Below are positions 1 through 5,216 of a DNA stretch of 5,216 bases, in pieces. The position numbers and the translations under genes are program-made. The notes below the pieces were generated by a model, which saw only the letters and a program-made list of their open reading frames with translations, searched no databases and was not told the origin of the DNA. Numbering within the stretch: the stretch's first letter is position 1; each line of letters begins with the position of its first letter. The stretch is from Eubacteriales bacterium (GTDB lineage Bacteria; Bacillota; Clostridia; Peptostreptococcales; Anaerovoracaceae). Location: the NCBI GenBank assembly GCA_028680875.1, contig JAQUJQ010000128.1, positions 1 through 5,216 of the forward strand. The letters run 5' to 3'.

Positions 1-355
1 TATGATTTAAAGCATGTTTGTTCAATTCCAGTGTAATGGTTTTTTTCTCATCAGTTTGATTCCAGAGGAACTTCAGCATACTTCCATCTGCCATTATCCT
101 GACCTGATGCTTGATGAAATCATACTTCTCCTGGAATGAAATTGGTTTTTCAACCTTCTCAAACCATTCGTCAAAATTATCAACAAACAGATACTCCCGC
201 TCATCATGTTTCAGTGAGTCAAATATTCTCTTTATTTTTTTTTCATTTTGTTCATAGTTTAAATATCCAGGCTGCTTGTCAGGTAGTTCTCCATGCAACA
301 GTAATTTCACATTGTGATCTGCCAAATCAATTATTTTCTTTGCCACTTCAGATTG
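1..355 (-). pseudogene. Out-of-frame C-terminal continuation of the GH106-like gene
   Basis: Reading the minus strand in the frame one base back from the upstream ORF gives 118 uninterrupted codons from 355 down to the window edge. The protein begins QSEVAKKIIDLADHNVKLLL, then has LPDKQPGY (about residues 24-31 of the segment) and later IKHQVRIMADGSMLKFLWNQ (81-100). These match the part of GH106-like proteins that follows the catalytic domain: a helix after the 'lVlPnL' strand, a PGY element, and an 'H-R-dG-yfl-N' strand followed by a beta-sandwich. Joined as VIANLPY-(I)-QSEVAKK, the two frames give one continuous family-like sequence, which implies loss of a single base near 353-360. The frame has no start codon or ribosome site of its own, so it is not a separate gene. 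It stays open across the nine-T run at 235-243. The remainder of the protein lies beyond the window. A sequencing or assembly error would explain the data equally well. Confidence 0.82.
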
Positions 356-2343
356 ATATAAGGTAAATTGGCAATTACCAATGACTGGTACTCATTGTTC
401 CTGATCATGACGTGGCCGTTTCTGTCCGAAGTTGATTCAAGCAGAGATTCATCATTTACAAAATCCCAGGTTAATCCTGATGACTCAATTAAATTGATTA
501 GCTCCCAGGTTTCCATAAACCAATTCTGAATGGGAGTGGGATTCGTCACGTAACGACCCAGCGAGGTTGAAAAATAAGGCTCATCTTCTGTATATGACCC
601 ATTAAACACCAACTCATTGGGATTTCTTATCACTTGAGATGCCTCAAAATCAGAAAAAGGAAAATATATCAAAACATCAACTTTAGGCTTGCCACTACGC
701 AAAGCGTATTGCATCTTGGCAATATAGAGGTTCACATCATCGATATATTCCCAGAAGGGATTCGTTTCGTTGATATTTGAAGAATAGTTAAAATCACGAA
801 ATGGTGTGGCCCAGGGATACCATCCCTCTTCACCATATTCTTCTCTCCTATATCGATATGCTGTTCCGTGGTATACCAGTTGATTCACACCTGCCGCAAA
901 AGCTTTATTGGAAAAAACTTTTATTTTCTGAGGTGTTGTCATATATGTTTTACCTGCAAAAACAAATGCTTCCTGTGATACAACTGGTTTGTTATATAAA
1001 TGTGCACCAGAAGAAATAAGTTTGACAAATCCATCACCACCTCCTCCTGACAATTGCTCGGCTTCAGGAACAGATGTATTTCCACTGGCAGAAATGATAT
1101 CAGCTCTCATTCCATATGATTGTGATCGATGAAGCAATCCCCTTTTTTCCAGCCATTCACTTGTAAAGTTACATGTTCTCTCGCTGAAAAGTTCAGATAT
1201 TGTCTTGTTGTAATCATAACGGAACCGTCGATCATCATCTCCAATGATAAACTTCGGAATCGTGTCCCTGCCGAAAGAATAGGCATTATCATAACCTTCA
1301 ATTGCATTAGTGAACAACCATGGGGTAATATCATACCCTCGTTTTTGTTTGAAGTAAGCGATAAAATCTTTGGAAACATGTCTTTCTGTGATATATTCCT
1401 TGCTATCAAAAAAAACAGCACGAAAAGGACTCCCATAGTATTTTTCAAGACCGCTCCCAGAGCCGAACAAGTGCTCCAAAGAATTCTCAATGCTTTCTTT
1501 ATCCAGGACATCAGTCACCCAACTTTCATCTCTCGTTGCAATATACAATGGTTTTTCTGCGCTGGGCCTGATATAAATTGCAATCAGGGCATAATCGGCA
1601 ACATCATCCAATTGAAGTGAGACCATACCCTCCGTTTCCTTAAAATTTACGCTCCGGACATTGTCATGCAGAATGACTTGTGACCCCCGGTATTGTTTCA
1701 CTTTCGCACAAATAACTGCAATCAATTCATAATCATCATGACTTAATTCATTGTAAATCGTATTATATGCTCTTTTTCTCTGTTCCTCTTTTTTGGATTT
1801 GTCTAGCTTGATTCTAGGTATCGGCAACTGGAAATCCCCTTTACCCTGGACGATTGTGTCCGCAATATCCAATCTGAGAATACTCTCTTCCTGACCCACG
1901 AACGGACCTCCCATGGGCCATCCACTACCACCATTCAAATCAATTTGGATTTTGTTGATTGAAGCCTCCTCCATCACAGTTTCAAGATTTTGATAGTAAG
2001 ACGCTTCATCCCATGAATATACATACTCTTCACGTTTTGAAACAGGATTAATGCCTGTAGTAAATGGTTGTATTTCCACTCCGCCAAAGTTCATTCCTGC
2101 AAGGATCCTAATTTCTTCTCTTAATCTCTCCTCATCGACATCATTCCCGGGCCACCACCACCGGGTAAAAGGTTTAAATTCAGAAGGGGGATTCAAGAAC
2201 TCATCCATTTCAAAATCTAAATTACTAACATCCTCCGAATGAATCTTTTTGTCGGTACAGCTAAAAAAAATTACTGATAACAAAGAAAATAACAAGAAAA
2301 ATTTCTCATAATAATATATTAGATGTTTTCCTGTTTTTTTCAT
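331..2343 (-). CDS. GH106-like (alpha-L-rhamnosidase-type) glycoside hydrolase lipoprotein, frameshifted before its C-terminus
   Basis: This 670-residue frame is the N-terminal and catalytic part of a GH106-type glycoside hydrolase; characterised family members remove alpha-L-rhamnose from complex glycans. The N-terminus has a basic start, a hydrophobic stretch at about residues 15-28 and a Cys at 29 (FFSC), which fits lipoprotein processing and outer-membrane anchoring, although the lipobox is not ideal. Family hallmarks are RWWWPG at 61-66, the following GGVEIQPF (87-94), NGGSGWPMGGP (137-147), FFDSKEY (311-317), RFRYDY (373-378), PEAEQ (426-430), SQEAF (456-460) and AAGVNQLVYHG (483-493). 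The glutamates in PEAEQ and SQEAF are the likely catalytic acids, by inference from family conservation. The ATG lies 11 bases after the GH32 stop, so the two genes are probably co-transcribed and perhaps translationally coupled; no Shine-Dalgarno sequence is visible. The last residues before the stop (about NLKWQRK) do not look like the family, whereas another frame continues it. Family membership is firm, but the exact sugar specificity is unknown. Confidence 0.88.
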   Translation of the reverse strand: MKKTGKHLIYYYEKFFLLFSLLSVIFFSCTDKKIHSEDVSNLDFEMDEFLNPPSEFKPFTRWWWPGNDVDEERLREEIRILAGMNFGGVEIQPFTTGINPVSKREEYVYSWDEASYYQNLETVMEEASINKIQIDLNGGSGWPMGGPFVGQEESILRLDIADTIVQGKGDFQLPIPRIKLDKSKKEEQRKRAYNTIYNELSHDDYELIAVICAKVKQYRGSQVILHDNVRSVNFKETEGMVSLQLDDVADYALIAIYIRPSAEKPLYIATRDESWVTDVLDKESIENSLEHLFGSGSGLEKYYGSPFRAVFFDSKEYITERHVSKDFIAYFKQKRGYDITPWLFTNAIEGYDNAYSFGRDTIPKFIIGDDDRRFRYDYNKTISELFSERTCNFTSEWLEKRGLLHRSQSYGMRADIISASGNTSVPEAEQLSGGGGDGFVKLISSGAHLYNKPVVSQEAFVFAGKTYMTTPQKIKVFSNKAFAAGVNQLVYHGTAYRYRREEYGEEGWYPWATPFRDFNYSSNINETNPFWEYIDDVNLYIAKMQYALRSGKPKVDVLIYFPFSDFEASQVIRNPNELVFNGSYTEDEPYFSTSLGRYVTNPTPIQNWFMETWELINLIESSGLTWDFVNDESLLESTSDRNGHVMIRNNEYQSLVIANLPYINLKWQRK

Positions 2344-2354
2344 ATTGATATCAA

Positions 2355-3998
2355 TTAATAGATGCTTTTCATTTGCCAGGCATCCAGGGAGAGCAAGGCG
2401 GCTTCTGAACCTTGCGCTCTTAAAGAAACTCCCAGGCTTTCTTTTAAACCGGGGTATACACGTGTAGCCAAAACTTGCTTCTCGTTTACAAAAATCTCAA
2501 CAACACTCTTATCGATAAAGAGATGTAGTTTTAATTTCTCTCCTTCTTTGAGATAAACCGGTAATGTTTCGGGAGTTCTTGAGAGGACATCAGGTAAAAT
2601 AGAAGAATATCCTGTTTCAATTGAGACCAAACTCCATTTCTGACCCTTGAGTTTAGGATTTGTTCTGGCCAGATCAATCCCCCTATCCCTGTAAAATTTA
2701 ATAGATGTGTATTCTTCTTTGTCAGGAGATCTTAACACGTTCAATTCCACCATTGGTGAATTTTTTACATCAATTTCAGCGATTATCTCTATCGTATTTC
2801 CTTTCACGTTGTCAAGAACAATTTCCTTGTTCGCCGGCAAGTTTAAATTCCTCACCTTTTCATGGTCATATCGAAGCGATTGATAATCACCATGGGGTTC
2901 AATCCTGATTGTATCCTCATGCGACAATGTAAGTCTTCGCGGCAAAGTTGTTATTCCACGCCAACCAGGTGTTCTTTTTGCTCCTAGCATGTTGTGAATG
3001 AGAATCACCCCACCCTTTACATCGTGATGAGCCGTTGGGGCATGAACTCCGCCCGGTGCATACGACATTGCATTGAAACGACCGTGGAAGGTAGGATGAA
3101 AATAATTATTCTCCTTATCATAATCACCCAGGAGATACTGACTTGCTGTTGAATGACTGAAAAATAAAAAAATATGCCTATTACCTATTGGCAGGAAATA
3201 GGGGCACGATGCATCCTCACCTGGTAATAGAAAACGTTCATTAACCATGAATGGATGTTCATAATTCCAATTTGTCAAGCTTTTGTCAGTGGAGGAGAAT
3301 ATATAGGTAGCACTCATTTTTTTATTCCCCGGACCATCATCAGTACGACCACCGCTTATCGCATAATATGTATCTCCCTCTTTCCAGATAAACGGGTCAA
3401 AAACGGTATAGGGAAGACCAGAACCGGATTGAACCCTCGGTATAACTGGATTTGGTATTTTTGTCCAATTCAACAACAAGTGATCATCAGAGGTAGCGAT
3501 CATAATCCCCTGGTCAACGCCCCAGTACATGGCGATCACGCGTTCTTCTTCCACGTAGGTTGCCCCTGAATAAATCATATTTTCCGGGCCGGGATAGATG
3601 GCAATCGGAAGATCATTCCAATGGATGAGATCATCACTCACTGCATGGCCCCAATGTTGACGCCCATCCAGAGATGGCAGGAATTGATAGAACAGGTGCC
3701 ACTTACCGTTCCAGTAGCAAAGTCCATTTGGATCATGCAGGATATTATCAGGACTCGAAAAGTGATAAATGGGTCTGTAGGGATCATTCGTAAGTGATTC
3801 TCTGTGAGACTCCAAATAAATCATCATCGAATCATTGGCCAATTGTTCAATTTGTGTTTCATAATCTTTTGCATATGTTCTTTGAGGCATTTTGGATGTA
3901 GGATATACCTTTTCTTGTTGGGAAAATGAAGGTAAACCAAAGACTACTATGAATAGTAGAAGAATTGCACATTTAATTGTTGTTCTATTATGAACCAT
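2355..3998 (-). CDS. Secreted GH32-family glycoside hydrolase (levanase/invertase-like, atypical motifs)
   Basis: This is a complete 547-residue protein. A signal peptide is visible at 1-26, with a hydrophobic core AILLLFIVVFGLPS and likely cleavage after SFS before QQ, so it acts in the periplasm or outside the cell. A five-bladed GH32 propeller covers about 75-370: HDPNG at 88-92 (D89 the expected nucleophile), WGHAVSDDLIHW (116-127), SGATY (144-148), VFDPF (199-203; D201 the expected transition-state stabiliser) and GEDASCPYF (260-268; E261 the likely acid/base). A C-terminal beta-sandwich covers about 385-547, including LFIDKSVVEIFVNEK (493-507) and RVYP (513-516), typical of GH32C. Known GH32 enzymes hydrolyse fructosyl bonds in sucrose, levan or inulin. 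The usual Arg of the RDP motif is Phe here and the compact ECP motif is split into EDASCP, so fructan activity should not be assumed. Start chosen: the ATG that places the signal peptide correctly; no Shine-Dalgarno sequence is seen. It is the first gene of a likely pair with the GH106-like gene. Confidence 0.93.
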   Translation of the reverse strand: MVHNRTTIKCAILLLFIVVFGLPSFSQQEKVYPTSKMPQRTYAKDYETQIEQLANDSMMIYLESHRESLTNDPYRPIYHFSSPDNILHDPNGLCYWNGKWHLFYQFLPSLDGRQHWGHAVSDDLIHWNDLPIAIYPGPENMIYSGATYVEEERVIAMYWGVDQGIMIATSDDHLLLNWTKIPNPVIPRVQSGSGLPYTVFDPFIWKEGDTYYAISGGRTDDGPGNKKMSATYIFSSTDKSLTNWNYEHPFMVNERFLLPGEDASCPYFLPIGNRHIFLFFSHSTASQYLLGDYDKENNYFHPTFHGRFNAMSYAPGGVHAPTAHHDVKGGVILIHNMLGAKRTPGWRGITTLPRRLTLSHEDTIRIEPHGDYQSLRYDHEKVRNLNLPANKEIVLDNVKGNTIEIIAEIDVKNSPMVELNVLRSPDKEEYTSIKFYRDRGIDLARTNPKLKGQKWSLVSIETGYSSILPDVLSRTPETLPVYLKEGEKLKLHLFIDKSVVEIFVNEKQVLATRVYPGLKESLGVSLRAQGSEAALLSLDAWQMKSIY

Positions 3999-4109
3999 AA
4001 GAACTATTTTTCAATTTAGACTATTTTTCACAAGAGATGCTCATATTGGCAATTGATGAAATCATCGCTAAAAAATATATCACAGTTCCTCATCATTTAT
4101 TTTCAATAC

Positions 4110-4119
4110 ATTGGCCAAT
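4110..4119. repeat. Perfect 10-bp palindrome ATTGGCCAAT
   Basis: ATTGGCCAAT reads the same on both strands and lies about 110 bp upstream of the GH32 start. A near copy lacking one G (ATATTGGCAATT, 4044-4055) lies some 60 bp closer to the gene. The placement would suit an operator for a regulator of the GH32/GH106-like pair, but a 10-bp palindrome alone is weak evidence and no regulator gene is in view. Confidence 0.3.
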
Positions 4120-4134
4120 TCCAGCGATTTAATT

Positions 4135-4156
4135 ATGATTTTTTAAAAAAAATCAT
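4135..4156. repeat. AT-rich inverted repeat with 10-bp arms
   Basis: The arms ATGATTTTTT and AAAAAATCAT are exact reverse complements separated by two A bases. It lies about 190 bp past the esterase stop and about 140 bp before the GH32 start. The stem is almost all A-T and no T-tract follows on the minus strand, so it is a poor intrinsic terminator. It could be a weak terminator, a protein-binding site or just an A/T-run coincidence. Confidence 0.35.
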
Positions 4157-4227
4157 CACACAAGTTCTCACCCAGGACAAAATCTTCGGCTTTATTTGCA
4201 TATGCTGTTTATAGCTTAATTTTATAA

Positions 4228-4261
4228 CAACTATATCACTAAATATCCAATATTTCGCAAA
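4228..4261 (-). promoter_or_regulatory. Candidate Bacteroidota-type promoter upstream of GH32
   Basis: Read on the minus strand, TTTG (4258-4261) is followed after 22 bases by TATAGTTG (4228-4235). This resembles the Bacteroidota -33 TTTG / -7 TAnnTTTG pattern, with one mismatch in the -7 element and spacing inside the usual range. It would give a leader of over 200 bases before the GH32 start. A second weak candidate, TATATTTT at 4072-4079, lies closer to the gene but has a poor -33 element (TTG at 4104-4106, 24 bases away). In sequence this AT-rich, such matches arise by chance, so this is only a candidate. Confidence 0.2.
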
Positions 4262-4341
4262 TCTTGTTTCAATTAACCTGCATATATGAGAAATGGTAAG
4301 TATCAAAAATCCAGGTGACTCTTCAAGACAAAAGAACACTT

Positions 4342-5216
4342 TTATTGATCCCTTTCGGAGTCAAAATAATCGAAAAACCAAGCGTATGTTTTCTCAACCT
4401 GCTCGGGATAGATTTTGTGTCTCCCTTCGGGGATAACATACAGACGCTTCGGAGCCTTGATAACATTGTAAGCCGAGTAAAAGGAGGTTGGTGGTGTCGT
4501 CTCATCATTAAAACCCCAGCTATAGAAACCTGGAACTGTGATTAACCGCGCAAAATTCACAACATCATAATAGGCAAGTGTTTCAATTGACTGATTATTA
4601 TCATACTTTTCCCTATTTTCCTGATTGAAAAAATGAGGCCACCCCCCGGCGCGATTATTCAGATAACCGGTATAATCACACATCGCAGGGCATAATGCGA
4701 CCAACATCTTTATCCTTTTATCCAAAGCAGTGGTAATGATCGAGAGCGCTCCACCCTGACTGGAGCCCCAGGAGGCGAGATTATCCCCGTCAAACTGAGG
4801 AAGAGAATATATCACATCTACAGCTCTCAGACAACCGGAGATTACTCTCCTGTAATAGTAAGCATATTTGTCATGCGTCCCAAAAAACATATAGCTTGGC
4901 AGTGATGTGTTGTCTAACTGATCGAAAAAAATCTTATCCATATTTGTAGGGAAAGGATGTATATACAAATCAAGTGTTATCACATCCTTATCAGCAATGA
5001 CTGTGTTTCCACCCAGCGGTCGTATACCTGCTCCAGGAAAGCGTATTACTGCCGGATAACGTCCCTCTCCTTTAGGAACGGTAAGAATCCCATATGAGCG
5101 GTTTTTGAACTCAAAGTTCTGATAGTCGACATGATAAAAAGTTACGTTATCGTTACTTTTCGATTCTATCGGGGTTAACTTCAGATCAAGCGGTATTTCC
5201 TTGTGTTTTAACTTCA
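4342..5216 (-). CDS. Acetyl xylan esterase / cephalosporin-C deacetylase-like (CE7, AXE1 family), 5' end cut off
   Basis: The frame is open to the window edge, giving 290 residues (first full codon at 5214). A GTG at 4983 is internal, because conserved family sequence lies upstream of it. The protein is an alpha/beta hydrolase of the CE7 type, which removes acetyl groups from xylan and other acetylated sugars. Visible elements, numbered from the first full codon, are RFPGAG (58-63, oxyanion region), YAYYYRRVISGCLRAVD (117-133), the nucleophile elbow GSSQGG (150-155, Ser152), GFNDETTPPTS (235-244, Asp237) and GRHKIYPEQ (264-272, His266). The Ser-Asp and Asp-His spacings (85 and 29) agree closely with those of the Bacillus subtilis CE7 enzyme (Ser181/Asp269/His298). 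The classic RGQ motif is absent, with IHPFP at about 85-89 in its place. Bacteroidota relatives often carry an N-terminal extension, and the start of this segment may be part of one; any signal peptide is outside the window. It is separated from the GH32 gene by 343 bp, so co-transcription is uncertain. Confidence 0.9.
   Translation of the reverse strand, partial: KLKHKEIPLDLKLTPIESKSNDNVTFYHVDYQNFEFKNRSYGILTVPKGEGRYPAVIRFPGAGIRPLGGNTVIADKDVITLDLYIHPFPTNMDKIFFDQLDNTSLPSYMFFGTHDKYAYYYRRVISGCLRAVDVIYSLPQFDGDNLASWGSSQGGALSIITTALDKRIKMLVALCPAMCDYTGYLNNRAGGWPHFFNQENREKYDNNQSIETLAYYDVVNFARLITVPGFYSWGFNDETTPPTSFYSAYNVIKAPKRLYVIPEGRHKIYPEQVEKTYAWFFDYFDSERDQ

Larger units (their letters stand above)
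3999..4341. other. Non-coding gap between the esterase and GH32 genes
   Basis: This 343-bp AT-rich gap contains no convincing gene. The short frames that cross it show no recognisable protein features. It probably holds the 3' end of the esterase transcript and the promoter and leader of the GH32/GH106-like pair. No clear GC-rich hairpin followed by a T-tract is seen after the esterase stop, and no recognisable riboswitch or tRNA. Short inverted repeats at 4110-4119 and 4135-4156 are listed separately. Confidence 0.7.

Noticed and set aside
235..243. Nine-T run as the site of the frameshift
   Set aside because: The family-like frame reads through this run without interruption on both sides, so no indel is needed here; the frame change lies more than 100 bases away.
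331..355. Programmed -1 ribosomal frameshifting joining the two GH106-like frames
   Set aside because: The only candidate slip site, A AGA AAA just before the TAA, is not a good slippery heptamer. A shift there would keep the non-family residues NLKWQRK instead of the family-like QSEVAKK, and no strong downstream stimulatory structure is apparent.
136..366. A 76-residue plus-strand frame opposite the GH106-like C-terminal region
   Set aside because: The opposite strand encodes clear family sequence here, and this frame is low-complexity with no domain.
1107..1620. Overlapping frames of 134 residues (minus) and 163 residues (plus) inside the GH106-like gene
   Set aside because: Both lie within the strongly supported catalytic region, show no recognisable domain, and are shadow frames of the real gene.
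4055..4066. Short inverted repeat GATGA-AA-TCATC upstream of GH32
   Set aside because: Five-base arms are expected by chance in sequence of this composition, and nothing else supports it.
4133..4339. A 68-residue minus-strand frame in the intergenic gap
   Set aside because: It has no recognisable motif or ribosome site and runs across the AT-rich inverted repeat; its composition looks like translated non-coding DNA.

Overview
The window reads as part of a carbohydrate-utilisation locus from a low-GC member of the Bacteroidota. This assignment rests on the protein families, a lipoprotein-type N-terminus, an AT-rich intergenic region and start codons without a Shine-Dalgarno sequence, all usual in that phylum. 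No ribosomal or other taxonomic marker is present, so the lineage is an inference.

All genes lie on the minus strand and are read from right to left. The window opens (5216 to 4342) inside a CE7-type acetyl xylan esterase / cephalosporin-C deacetylase-like gene whose 5' end is cut off. A non-coding gap of 343 bp follows (4341 to 3999), with short inverted repeats and only weak promoter candidates. Next is a complete, secreted GH32-family protein (3998 to 2355) with altered active-site motifs. Eleven bases after its stop comes a large lipoprotein of the GH106 / alpha-L-rhamnosidase-like group (2343 onward). Its reading frame stops at 331, but the rest of the family's conserved sequence continues in another frame to the window edge. 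The gene therefore carries a one-base frameshift near 353-360, either a true inactivating mutation or a sequence error.

Together the genes suggest stepwise breakdown of a decorated glycan: deacetylation by the esterase, removal of a fructosyl-type (or related furanosyl) unit by the GH32 protein and removal of a rhamnosyl-type unit by the GH106-like protein. The substrate cannot be read from the sequence. No SusC/SusD pair, transporter or regulator falls in this window. No RNA gene, CRISPR array, insertion sequence or phage feature was seen. The most notable points are the frameshift and the departure of the GH32 protein from the canonical RDP and EC motifs; nothing here amounts to a clearly new biological system.
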